The notes under the pieces: generated by a model
Database searches by the model: none
Seen by the model: the letters and a program-made list of their open reading frames with translations, nothing else
What the model was told of the DNA's origin: nothing
Position numbers and translations under genes: made by a program
In this document: positions 47,802 through 57,066 of the stretch, in pieces
Position numbering within the stretch: the stretch's first letter is position 1
Layout of the letters: every line of letters begins with the position of its first letter
Source: an uncultured beta proteobacterium
GTDB lineage: Bacteria; Pseudomonadota; Gammaproteobacteria; Burkholderiales; Burkholderiaceae_C
DNA length: 64,000 nt
Assembly: GCA_903909815.1 (NCBI GenBank)
Contig: CAIVXG010000047.1
Coordinates: forward strand, 1-64,000
Reading direction: 5' to 3'

Positions 47802-48839
47802 ATGCAGCTACGCAAGACAATCGCCCCCCTGTTGACCGCAACGGCTTTGCTCCTGGGCGCGGGCAGCGCCTGGGCCCAGGAGGTCACGCTCAAGGTGCAT
47901 CATTTCCTCGCGCCCAACGCGACCTCGCAAAAGCTGTTGCTCGGTCCCTGGTGTGAAAAGATCGCCAAGGAGTCCAACAACCGACTCAAGTGCCAGATCT
48001 ACCCGGCCATGCAACTCGGCGGCACGCCGCCTCAATTGTTTGACCAGGCCAAGGACGGCGTGGCCGATATCGTCTGGACGGTGCCGACCTACCAGGCCGG
48101 GCGTTTTGCCAAATCCGAAGTCTTCGAACTCCCCTTCATGATCAAGAATGCCGAGGGCGGCAGCCGCGCCTTTTGGGAGTACCTGCAAAGAAATTCCCTG
48201 GATGAATTCAAGGGCACGAAAATCCTGATGGCGCACGTGCACGACGGCGCCGAACTGCACTTCGCCACCAAGTCGGTGAAGACGCTGGAAGACCTCAAGG
48301 GGCTCAAGATCCGGGCGCCGACGCGCATCGGCACGCGCATGCTGACGGCCCTGGGCGCAACGCCGATTCAGATGCCTGCGCCGCAGGTACAGGAGGCCAT
48401 CTCCAAGGGCGTGGTCGATGGTGCTTCGCTGCCATGGGAAGTGGTTCCAGGCATCAAGGTGAACGAGGTCACCAAGTTCCACACCGAGACCGGCGCCGAC
48501 CAGCGCAAGATGTCCAACACCATCTTCGTGGTGGCGATGAACGAGGCCAAATACAACAGCCTGGCGCCGGAATTGAAGAAGGTGATCGACGCCAACAGCG
48601 GTGCCGAAGCATCGGCTTGGGCCGGTCGGGTTTGGGACAGCACGATTACGCCTGGACGCAAGTCGGCCACCGACCGCGGCAATACCGTGAATGTGCTCAC
48701 GGCCGAGGAATACCAGCGCTGGGACAAGGCAACGCAAGGTGTGGCCCAGGATTGGATCAAGGACCTGGCGGCCAAAGGCATTGACGGCAAGGCGTTGCTG
48801 GAATCGGCCAAAGCGCTGCTCAGCCAATACGACAAATAG
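47802..48839 (+). CDS. TRAP transporter substrate-binding protein (DctP)
   Basis: VTLKVHHFLAPNATSQKLLLGPWCEKIAKESNNRLKCQIYPAMQLGG. Confidence 0.92.
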   Translation: MQLRKTIAPLLTATALLLGAGSAWAQEVTLKVHHFLAPNATSQKLLLGPWCEKIAKESNNRLKCQIYPAMQLGGTPPQLFDQAKDGVADIVWTVPTYQAGRFAKSEVFELPFMIKNAEGGSRAFWEYLQRNSLDEFKGTKILMAHVHDGAELHFATKSVKTLEDLKGLKIRAPTRIGTRMLTALGATPIQMPAPQVQEAISKGVVDGASLPWEVVPGIKVNEVTKFHTETGADQRKMSNTIFVVAMNEAKYNSLAPELKKVIDANSGAEASAWAGRVWDSTITPGRKSATDRGNTVNVLTAEEYQRWDKATQGVAQDWIKDLAAKGIDGKALLESAKALLSQYDK

Positions 48840-48845
48840 GCACGG

Positions 48846-49631
48846 CTACAACAGGGGGCCCAGTTCGCGCGCCGCATTGAGCAGCAGCGGCAGTAGGCTG
48901 CGCTGCATCTCGGCGGCCGAGGTCCGGTGGTGCGAGGCCACCACATTGAGTGCAGCCACCGTCAGTCCCTTGCTGTTGCGCAGCGGAACCGCCAGCGCCT
49001 GCACGCCGAGTTCGTGCTCTTCGTTGACGATGCAATAGTCTTGTTTGCGCACCTGCTCGATGACGCCATGAAAGCTTCGCGCGTCCACCGTGGTGAAAGG
49101 CGTGATGCGTTGCAGGTGGCGCCCTTTCATCCACTCATTGAACGATTTCTTGGTCTTGGCCGCGAGCAAAATTCGCCCGGTGGACGTGGCATGCGCCGGC
49201 AATCTGGCCCCCATGTGCAGGCCATAGGCGATGACGCGGCCGGCGCCGATCGCATCCGGGTTGCGGTCGTTGCCGCTGCGCGCCACGATGACCACTTCGT
49301 CGCCATCCAGCACCACCGCCGAAAACGATTCCTGCGCCTGAATCGAGAGCCGGTCCAGCGTGGGCTGAAGCGCGCGCGGCAGCCGGGCGGAGGAGAAATA
49401 GTTGCCCGAGAAACGCAGCACCTTGCTCGACAGCCAGTAGTAGCTGCCATCGGTTTCAAGGTAACCCAGGTGCGCCAGGGTCAGAAGATGGCGGCGCGCT
49501 GCGGCACGTGTGAGGCCGGTGCGCCCGGCGGCAAGCGTGGCATTGAGCCGTTGCCGTTCGGTGTCAAAACTCTCCAGCACCGCCATGCCTTTGGCCATGC
49601 CTTCGATCAGATCCGGTTTGGCAATCGTCAC
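48846..49631 (-). CDS. IclR-family transcriptional regulator
   Basis: GMAKGMAVLESFDTERQRLNATLAAGRTGLTRAAARRHLLTLAHLGYLETDGSYYWLSSKVL; divergent from AOR gene. Confidence 0.9.
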   Translation of the reverse strand: MTIAKPDLIEGMAKGMAVLESFDTERQRLNATLAAGRTGLTRAAARRHLLTLAHLGYLETDGSYYWLSSKVLRFSGNYFSSARLPRALQPTLDRLSIQAQESFSAVVLDGDEVVIVARSGNDRNPDAIGAGRVIAYGLHMGARLPAHATSTGRILLAAKTKKSFNEWMKGRHLQRITPFTTVDARSFHGVIEQVRKQDYCIVNEEHELGVQALAVPLRNSKGLTVAALNVVASHHRTSAAEMQRSLLPLLLNAARELGPLL

Positions 49632-49635
49632 GACG

Positions 49636-49694
49636 TGATTCTTTCAAAGGTTTGAATCATTGGGCGATGATCGCGCAATTTGTTCAATCATCGC
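49636..49694. promoter_or_regulatory. Nested palindromes and direct repeat between the IclR regulator and the AOR gene
   Basis: TGATTC-N12-GAATCA enclosing TTCAAA-GG-TTTGAA; GCGATGAT-N15-ATCATCGC; direct repeat ATGATCGCGCAA/ATCATCGCACAA 20 bp apart. Confidence 0.5.
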
Positions 49695-49822
49695 ACAAAA
49701 AGTGCGCGCCGCCACTTTGCAATGCGAGTCCGCCGCACTAGACTGAAAACGCCAGGCGCGCCTTGCAGGCCTGCCTGACGCTGCAGGCCGCCTGCTGCAT
49801 TGCAACCACGGGAGTTAGGAAA

Positions 49823-52147
49823 ATGGCCATCAGAGAAAAGCTCGACCGCCTCGTCTTACGCATGCATGACACGCCGCAGTACAACGCGCAAGGGGCCGTG
49901 CTGTTCGTTGATCTGGAACAGCGCACGCTGCTCAGGAAATACCTGCCGCTGGAGGTGCTGCGAAATTTTCTTGGCGGGCGCGGCGCAAACATGTGGCTGC
50001 TCTACAACCTGATGGACGAGGAGCGCGATGCGCTGGACCCGGAGATCCCCTTGATCTTTGGCGCCGGCGTGCTGACCAGCAGCATGCCATCGGCCACGCG
50101 CGGCAACATCACCAGTAAATCGCCCGACAGCTATGCGATTTTGGACGCCAATGCGGGCGACTTCTTCCCGTCGTTTTTGCGTCGCCACGGCTACGAGCAC
50201 ATCGTCCTGTTCGGCCGCTCGGCCTGCTGGACCCTGCTCAAGATCTCCTACGACACGGCCGAATTCATCGACGCCACGCCCTACCTGGGGCTGGACAACC
50301 TGGACATGGCTGCGGCCGTGGCGCGCGACTTCAACTGCGTCGAGCGCGAAGACATGGCGTTGGCGCGCATCACCACCGCGGGCGAGAACCAGGTGCTGTG
50401 TAGCGGCATCATGGGGGGCATCAAGTCGATCTGGGCGCGCGGCGGCGGCGGCGCCAAGATGGGCTCGCTCCGGCTCAAGGCAATCATGATCCACGGCGAG
50501 CCCAATACCCTGGCGCCAGTGCAGCCCATGGCCAAGTACAACCAGCTCATCGGCAAGAAGATCATCGGCACCAGCGTGATCAAGAACGCCCTCAAGATGG
50601 TGGGAACGCCCTTCCTATACAAGCCCAGCCGGGTGCTGTGCGCCCTGGGAACCAAGAACCATCAGGAGTCCAGCTGGACGCCTGCGCTGGACGCCGACAA
50701 TTTCGACCCCTACCGTCCCGGCATGGACGGCTGCTATCGCTGCCCGGTGCATTGCCGAAATCAGAATGACATGACGCCCGGCGCCAAGTCCGGCTGGGGC
50801 GCATCTGCCCTCAAGGGTCTGTCCGGCAACGCCAGCTACGACAAGGACCAGGCTGCCATCGACCACGGCAAGCGGCGCAGCTACAACGGCATTCACGGCG
50901 ACGGCCACTACGACCGCTACGACAAGGGCGACGGACCCGAGTACGTCACGCTGGGCAAGTTCGGCCCGCTGATCGGCATCAAGCAGCCCGAGCAGGTGCT
51001 GCGCCTGAACAACATCCTGAACGATCTGGGACTTGACTCCGCATCCACCGGAAGCGCCATCGCCTGGGCCATGGAGTTGTTCCAGCGCGGCATCATCGGC
51101 CTGCAGGAGACCGGTGGCATGGACCTGAGCTGGGGCAACTACGAGGTCATCGAGAAGCTGCTGTTCATGACCGCGCGCCGCGAAGGCTTCGGCGACACCA
51201 TTGCCGACTCGGCGCGCGCGGTGGAGCGGGGCAAGTACCCGGTGGTCGCACTGGACTATCGCATGACGGTCAAGGGCCTGTTCCAGTCCGATCCGCACGA
51301 TGCACGCATCCTCAAGGCCTTCGCCCTGGGGCTGTCGGTGGCCACACGCGGCATGGATCACCTGCGCAACCGTGTCACTTTGGAGATCAACGCCCGCATC
51401 AATGACGATCCGGTTTTCAAGGCGTCCTTGTACGGCGGAAGCGTGTCTGCAGCACCGAACAGCTACGAGGGCAAGGAATTTGCGGTGCGCAAGTGCGAAA
51501 ACACCTACGCGGTGGGCGACTCGGTGGGCATGTGCCGTTTCAACACCAAGCTGTTCAACTCCCCCACGTTGCCCGACCTCAAGGATTTCGCCACGCAAAT
51601 CAGCGCGCTCACGGGGCAGGCCTTCACCGAGGCCGAGCTCGACGAAATCGGGCGCAACGTCACCGGTGTGGAGCGCATGCTGAACTTCCGTTTTGGACTG
51701 CGCTCCAAGGACGACACGCTGCCAAGGCGCTGGTTTGAAGAGGCCTTGACCGAAGGCCCCTTTGCCGGCGAGAAGATCGACCGCGCCGAATTCGATGCCA
51801 TGAAGAAGCGCTTCTACAGCCTGAGCGGCTTGAACACGGAGGGCACGCCGGCCGTGGCCTGGCACGAGAAGCTGTCGCTGCTGATCACCGGCTTCGCCGT
51901 GCGGGTCAGCTTGCCCCAGCCGCTGGCCGGCGCGCCCGAGCAGGTGGTGGTCATCGATGAAGTGATTAGCGACGTGAGCGCACTGCGCCATGCCCTACTG
52001 CGCAAGCTGCCCGAGGCCGCGGACGATCTCAACGACAGCAGTTGGAACGTTGCCGTGAATGGCACGATGGTGCTGTCGGGAGAAGCATCCACGCCGATTT
52101 TCAGCGGGGATCTGCTGGTGCTGGTGCCCATCATCGCGGGCGGATGA
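49823..52147 (+). CDS. Aldehyde:ferredoxin oxidoreductase (AOR family, W/Mo-bis-pyranopterin) with C-terminal MoaD/ThiS-like domain
   Basis: YNAQGAVLFVDLEQRTLLRKYLPLEVLRNFLGGRGANMWLLYNL, GCYRCPVHCRNQ cysteine region, ending VNGTMVLSGEASTPIFSGDLLVLVPIIAGG; 774 aa. Confidence 0.88.
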   Translation: MAIREKLDRLVLRMHDTPQYNAQGAVLFVDLEQRTLLRKYLPLEVLRNFLGGRGANMWLLYNLMDEERDALDPEIPLIFGAGVLTSSMPSATRGNITSKSPDSYAILDANAGDFFPSFLRRHGYEHIVLFGRSACWTLLKISYDTAEFIDATPYLGLDNLDMAAAVARDFNCVEREDMALARITTAGENQVLCSGIMGGIKSIWARGGGGAKMGSLRLKAIMIHGEPNTLAPVQPMAKYNQLIGKKIIGTSVIKNALKMVGTPFLYKPSRVLCALGTKNHQESSWTPALDADNFDPYRPGMDGCYRCPVHCRNQNDMTPGAKSGWGASALKGLSGNASYDKDQAAIDHGKRRSYNGIHGDGHYDRYDKGDGPEYVTLGKFGPLIGIKQPEQVLRLNNILNDLGLDSASTGSAIAWAMELFQRGIIGLQETGGMDLSWGNYEVIEKLLFMTARREGFGDTIADSARAVERGKYPVVALDYRMTVKGLFQSDPHDARILKAFALGLSVATRGMDHLRNRVTLEINARINDDPVFKASLYGGSVSAAPNSYEGKEFAVRKCENTYAVGDSVGMCRFNTKLFNSPTLPDLKDFATQISALTGQAFTEAELDEIGRNVTGVERMLNFRFGLRSKDDTLPRRWFEEALTEGPFAGEKIDRAEFDAMKKRFYSLSGLNTEGTPAVAWHEKLSLLITGFAVRVSLPQPLAGAPEQVVVIDEVISDVSALRHALLRKLPEAADDLNDSSWNVAVNGTMVLSGEASTPIFSGDLLVLVPIIAGG

Positions 52148-52215
52148 GCCCCGCGCCCGCGTCCCACCGAGCTACGCATCGGACCGCTTCCTCCACCCCG
52201 AACTACGAGTCTCAC

Positions 52216-53523
52216 ATGAGCTATTTCGACGAAGCCACCGAGACCATGGCGCGCGAGCCCCTCGCCGAACTGCAACTGCACAAGCTGCAACGAATGCTGG
52301 CCCACCTGTGGCAAAGGAATCGCTTCTACACCGCCAAATGGCAGGCTGCCGGCGTGCAGCCGTCCGACATCCGCTGCCTGGCCGATCTATCCCTGTTGCC
52401 ACTGACGCGAAAGAGCGAGTTGCTGCAAGACCAGGCCCGGTACGCGCCGTTCGGCAGCAACCTGACCTACGCGCCCGAAGCCTATGTGCGTATGCACCAG
52501 ACCTCGGGCACCACGGGCCTGCCCTTGAAGGTGTTCGACACGCACGAGTCCTGGGACTGGTGGGGGCGCTGCTGGGGCCATGTTCTGACCGGCGCCGGAG
52601 TCAGGCCCTCGGACCGGCTCTTCATGGCCTTCGGCTTTGGTCCGTTCATCGGCTTCTGGGCCGCAGTCGAAGGTGCGAGAAAGCTCGGCGCCCTGATGAT
52701 TCCGGGGGGCGGTCGCGACACGCAGCAACGCCTGGAGATGATGCGCGACGCGGGTGCCACGGTGCTGTGTTGCACGCCCTCGTATGCGCTGCGCATGGCC
52801 GAGGTGGCGCAGGAGATCGGCTTCGACCTGCGCTCCATCCCGCTGCAGACCACGGTCCATGCGGGCGAACCGGGGGCCAGCGTCGCGGCCACCAAACAAC
52901 GCATCGAGAACACCTGGGCCGCCAAGTGTTTCGACCACGCCGGCGCCTCCGAGGTGGGCGCCCATTCCTTTGAATGCCAGGCCCAACCGGGCGGCACGCA
53001 CCTGATCGAGAGCGAATACATCGCGGAAATCCTCGACCCGCTGAGCGGCGCGCCGGTGTTGCCGGGCGAGCGCGGCGAACTGGTGATCACCAACCTGGGG
53101 CGCTGGGGTTTCCCGGTGCTGCGCTATTGCACTGGCGACCTGGTGCAGACGAATCTGCAGCGCTGCGCCTGCGGTCGGACTTCGCTGCGCTTTGAAGGCG
53201 GCGTGCTCGGGCGCGCCGACGACATGGTGACGGTGCGCGGCGTGAACGTGTTCCCGGCCGGCGTGGAAAACATCATCCGCAGTTTCACCGAGGTGGACGA
53301 GTTTCGCGTCACGGTAAGCAAGACCCGGCAGATGGACGAAATGGATATCGAAGTCGAACTGTGCGCCGGCACTGACACCGCCTTGATTCAAACCATCGGC
53401 ACCCGGCTCGACAGCATGCTGGCCTTTCGCCCGCGCGTGCGCCTGGTACCCCACGGCGCGCTGCCGCGCTTTGAAATGAAGGCCAAGCGCTTTCACGTCA
53501 AGTTGGAGACGGCCGGGTGCTGA
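52216..53523 (+). CDS. Phenylacetate-CoA-ligase-family protein
   Basis: HQTSGTTGLPLKVFDTHESWDWWGRCWGHVL, FDHAGASEVGAHSFEC, GRADDMVTVRGVNVFPAGVENIIRSF. Confidence 0.85.
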   Translation: MSYFDEATETMAREPLAELQLHKLQRMLAHLWQRNRFYTAKWQAAGVQPSDIRCLADLSLLPLTRKSELLQDQARYAPFGSNLTYAPEAYVRMHQTSGTTGLPLKVFDTHESWDWWGRCWGHVLTGAGVRPSDRLFMAFGFGPFIGFWAAVEGARKLGALMIPGGGRDTQQRLEMMRDAGATVLCCTPSYALRMAEVAQEIGFDLRSIPLQTTVHAGEPGASVAATKQRIENTWAAKCFDHAGASEVGAHSFECQAQPGGTHLIESEYIAEILDPLSGAPVLPGERGELVITNLGRWGFPVLRYCTGDLVQTNLQRCACGRTSLRFEGGVLGRADDMVTVRGVNVFPAGVENIIRSFTEVDEFRVTVSKTRQMDEMDIEVELCAGTDTALIQTIGTRLDSMLAFRPRVRLVPHGALPRFEMKAKRFHVKLETAGC

Positions 53524-53539
53524 GTGCAGCGTGATTTTC

Positions 53540-53577
53540 ATTCGCCTGGTGAATGTGGCCAATTCCAAAAATGAATT
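53540..53577. promoter_or_regulatory. Tandem ATTC-N7-GAAT dyads upstream of the 2-oxoacid oxidoreductase genes
   Basis: ATTC-GCCTGGT-GAAT (53540-53554) and AATTC-CAAAAAT-GAATT (53561-53577), centres 22 bp apart; T-N11-A LysR-box geometry. Confidence 0.45.
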
Positions 53578-53697
53578 GGACGAATGGGCCGCGAGACACT
53601 ACATTGGCCGACAAACAGGCTCGCACAGAGCCAACAAAGAATTCACGAAGGATGGGGCGGCGTGCGCTGACCCAGAACTTTGAGAGGAGACGACAAC

Positions 53698-54255
53698 ATG
53701 CTTGAGATCATCATCCAGGGCCGTGGCGGCCAGGGTGCACAGACCGCCGGGAATTTGCTGGCGGGCGCGTTCCATGCGCAAGGCCTGCACGTTCAGTGCT
53801 TTGCCAGCTACGGCGGAGCCCGTCGCGGCACACCCGTGAACTCCTATCTGCGTGTGGACCAGCGTCCGGTGCGTGTGCGTTGCGACATCGAGCGCGCCAA
53901 CGCCATCCTGTGCTTTGACGCCAGTCTGCTCGAAGGCCGACTGCTGGGTGCAGCCCATGCCGACACCTACATCGTCGTCAATTCGGCGCGCAGCGCCAGC
54001 GACTTTGCGCAACTCCTGCCCGGCAGAAAAGTCATCCCCATCGATGCACTGGCGATCTCGCGCGAACAGGGCCTGGGGCGCATCGTGAACTCCGCCTTGC
54101 TCGGCGCTTTGGCTCGGGTGCTGCAGGCGCCCACGCTGGCCGCATTGACGCAGGCGCTGGTGGATAACGCGCCCAAGCACCACGACGAGAACGTCGCCGC
54201 CTGCACCGAAGGCTACCGCTGGGCCGACCGGCAACTCTTGGGGGCTGCAGCATGA
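53698..54255 (+). CDS. padE: 2-oxoacid:acceptor oxidoreductase gamma subunit (PadE-like)
   Basis: MLEIIIQGRGGQGAQTAGNLLAGAFHAQGLHVQCFASYGGARRGTPVNSYLRV. Confidence 0.83.
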   Translation: MLEIIIQGRGGQGAQTAGNLLAGAFHAQGLHVQCFASYGGARRGTPVNSYLRVDQRPVRVRCDIERANAILCFDASLLEGRLLGAAHADTYIVVNSARSASDFAQLLPGRKVIPIDALAISREQGLGRIVNSALLGALARVLQAPTLAALTQALVDNAPKHHDENVAACTEGYRWADRQLLGAAA

Positions 54256-55907
54256 GCGCCCTCGTCCCCACCACCTGGACCACAGGCAGCACCGAGGCCA
54301 TCAAGACCGGAACCTGGCGCGCCTCCTTGGCCAAACACATCCAGGCTCCCGCGCCCTGCCACGGCGCCTGCCCCGTCAACGGCGATATCGCACAATGGAT
54401 TGGACTGGCGCGTGCGCGCGATTTCCACGGCGCCTGGCAGGTGCTGGTGCGGCACAACCCCTTTCCCTCGATCGCCGGGCGCATCTGCCACCATCCCTGC
54501 GAGACCGCCTGCAACCGCGCCGGTTATGACGAGGCCTTGTCGATCTGCAAGCTTGAGCGCTTCGTTGGCGATCAGGCGCTGGCACAGGGCTGGAAGTTCG
54601 AGCCGGCGCCGGCGCGAAGCGCCCACGTGGCCATCGTCGGCGGCGGCCCATCAGGCTTGTCCGCGGCGTTTCAATTGCGCTCCATGGGTTTTGCGGTGAC
54701 GCTCTACGAAGCCCAGGCCGAGTTGGGCGGGCTCATGCGTTACGGCATCCCCGCCTACCGTCTGGCACGCGCCGTGCTCGACGGCGAGATCGCCCGCATC
54801 GTGGCGCTGGGCGTGACCGTGCATTGCAATCACCGCATCGACTCAGCCTCGGGCTTTACCCAACTGCGCGAGCAGCACGACGCGCTTTACCTGGCGCTGG
54901 GCGCCGCGCGCCCCAAGCGTCTGCCCGCGCTCGACTACAGCCAGGATTTTGTCTGCGACGGCGCGGCCTACCTGGCCGGCGCCAACAGCGGCCAGCCGCT
55001 GGCGCTGGGGCGGCGCCTGGTGGTGATCGGAGGCGGCAGCGCCGCCCTTGATGCCGCGCGCAGCGCACGCCGACTCGGGCACGAGGTCACGTTACTGGCG
55101 CTGGAACAACGTCGTCAGATGCCCGCGCAGCACGAAGAAGTTGACGAGGCGCTAGAGGAAGGCATCGTTCTGGTGGACGGTGCGCGCCTGGACCAGGTGC
55201 ACGACCACGGCGCGCCCGGGCTGACCCTGAGCTGCACGCGGGTAGCCTTTGTCGCGGGCGCGAAACGCGGACAGTTCAGCCTGAGCACCGTGGCGGACAG
55301 CGCCTTTGACATCGCGGCCGACGCCGTCGTCACTTCCATCGGCCAGGATCCCGAGCTCGACATCCTGGGCCAGGGTTTCGCTGCGGCCGGCGGTTTGCTC
55401 GTCACCGACGCCCGCCTGGCGACCGCTTGCCAGGGCGTTTACGCCGGCGGCGACATGGCCAGCATGGCGCGCTTTGTGACAGAGGCCATTGGCATGGGAC
55501 AACGCGCAGCCCATGAGATCGCGCGCGAACTCGGGCGCGGTGCTGCGGCGCACGCCGGCGCCGTCCAAAGCGGCGAAGCCGAGGTGGCGCTGACCGCCAT
55601 CGGCACCTGGTATCACCCCAAGCAGGAACGCGTGCCCTCGCGCTGGCTGGCCGTGGCCGAGCGCCTGCACGGCGACGCCGAAGTCCAGTTGGGACTGGAA
55701 CTAGAACAGGTGCTGGCGGAGAGCGAACGCTGCTTTTCCTGCGGCACCTGCACCCACTGCGACAACTGCGTGGTGTATTGCCCCGACATGGCGGTGGTGC
55801 GCTCGGGCGAGGGCTACGCCGTGCTGACCGACTTCTGCAAAGGCTGCGGCTTGTGCGTCAAGGAATGCCCCACTGGCTCGATGAAGATGCAGGAGGAACT
55901 GCGATGA
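54252..55907 (+). CDS. GltD-like FAD/NAD(P) oxidoreductase fused to 2[4Fe-4S] ferredoxin-type delta domain (PadH/PadF-like functions)
   Basis: CHGACPVNGDIAQWIGLARARDF, VAIVGGGPSGLSAAFQLRSMG, C-terminal CFSCGTCTHCDNCVVYCPDMAV...CKGCGLCVKECPTGSMKM. Confidence 0.82.
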   Translation: MSALVPTTWTTGSTEAIKTGTWRASLAKHIQAPAPCHGACPVNGDIAQWIGLARARDFHGAWQVLVRHNPFPSIAGRICHHPCETACNRAGYDEALSICKLERFVGDQALAQGWKFEPAPARSAHVAIVGGGPSGLSAAFQLRSMGFAVTLYEAQAELGGLMRYGIPAYRLARAVLDGEIARIVALGVTVHCNHRIDSASGFTQLREQHDALYLALGAARPKRLPALDYSQDFVCDGAAYLAGANSGQPLALGRRLVVIGGGSAALDAARSARRLGHEVTLLALEQRRQMPAQHEEVDEALEEGIVLVDGARLDQVHDHGAPGLTLSCTRVAFVAGAKRGQFSLSTVADSAFDIAADAVVTSIGQDPELDILGQGFAAAGGLLVTDARLATACQGVYAGGDMASMARFVTEAIGMGQRAAHEIARELGRGAAAHAGAVQSGEAEVALTAIGTWYHPKQERVPSRWLAVAERLHGDAEVQLGLELEQVLAESERCFSCGTCTHCDNCVVYCPDMAVVRSGEGYAVLTDFCKGCGLCVKECPTGSMKMQEELR

Positions 55908-57061
55908 ACGGCCCCCACAAATCCCGGCTGCTCACCGGCAATCAGGCCGTTGCCTGGGGCGCGCGTCTGGCGCGGCCGCAGGTGGTTCCGGTGTATCCGA
56001 TCACGCCGCAAACCCCGGTTCTGGAACAGATCACGGCCTTCGTCGCCGACGGCGAATTCAACACCGAGATCATCACGCCCGAATCCGAACACTCGGTGAT
56101 GTCAGCCTGCATCCCGGCCTCGCTGGTGGGCACGCGCGTCTTCACCGCCACGGCGTCTCAGGGGTTGCTGCTAATGCACGAGTTGCTGCACTATGCCAGC
56201 GGCGCGCGCGCCCCCATCGTCATGGCCAACATCAATCGCACCGTGGCTTCGCCCTGGGCGTTCTGGCCCGACCAGACCGACAGCCTGTCACAGCGCGATA
56301 CCGGCTGGATCCAGTACTACGTGGAGAGCGCCCAGGAGGCACTCGACACCGTGATTCAGGCCTTTCGCGTGGCCGAACAGGTGCTGCTGCCGACCATGGT
56401 GAACCTGGACGCCTTCTATGTGTCGCACTCGCTGGAGCCGGTGCTGGTGCCCGAGCAGGCCCAGGTGGACGGCTACCTGCCGGCGTTTGATCCCCCGCAC
56501 CGCCTGGACACCGAGAAGGTCGAATCCTGGGGCAACGTGGTGTCGCAGGAGATGTTCTTTCGCCACCGCCAGGCGCTGGGCGAGGCCATGGCGCGCGTGC
56601 CAGCGCTGGCCGCGAAGGCTGATCAGGAGTGGGCGCAACTGACGGGGCGCAGCCACGGCGTGATCGAGCGCTACCGGTGCGACGGCGCCAAGACCTTGCT
56701 CGTCACCATGGGCAGCATGTGCGGGACAGCCCGCGACGCCGTAGACGCGATGCGTGAGGCCGGCCAGGCCGTGGGGCTGGTCAAGGTGCGGCTGTTTCGC
56801 CCCCTGCCCACCGCCGGGTTGCTCGCGGCGCTCGAAGGCGCCGAAGAAGTCGTGGTGCTCGACCGCAACTACTCGCCGGGGCACGGCGGCGTGCTGCACC
56901 AGGAACTGCGCGCAGCGCTGTACGGCAGTTCGGTCACGCCGCGCGTGCACGGTCTGCTCGCTGGAGTGGGTGGCGTCAACGTGTCACCGGCGAAGATTGT
57001 CGAGTTCGTCAGCCACGCCGTGCAAGGCGCGGCCCTGTCCGATTCCCAGTGGGTAAGGTGA
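55904..57061 (+). CDS. padG: 2-oxoacid:acceptor oxidoreductase alpha subunit (PadG-like)
   Basis: LLTGNQAVAWGARLARPQVVPVYPITPQTPVLEQITAFVADGEFNTEIITPESEHSVMSACIPASLVG. Confidence 0.85.
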   Translation: MNGPHKSRLLTGNQAVAWGARLARPQVVPVYPITPQTPVLEQITAFVADGEFNTEIITPESEHSVMSACIPASLVGTRVFTATASQGLLLMHELLHYASGARAPIVMANINRTVASPWAFWPDQTDSLSQRDTGWIQYYVESAQEALDTVIQAFRVAEQVLLPTMVNLDAFYVSHSLEPVLVPEQAQVDGYLPAFDPPHRLDTEKVESWGNVVSQEMFFRHRQALGEAMARVPALAAKADQEWAQLTGRSHGVIERYRCDGAKTLLVTMGSMCGTARDAVDAMREAGQAVGLVKVRLFRPLPTAGLLAALEGAEEVVVLDRNYSPGHGGVLHQELRAALYGSSVTPRVHGLLAGVGGVNVSPAKIVEFVSHAVQGAALSDSQWVR

Positions 57062-57066
57062 ACACC

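Noticed and set aside
50615-51991. 458-aa minus-strand ORF
   Set aside because: Antisense to the AOR gene; no recognisable motif.
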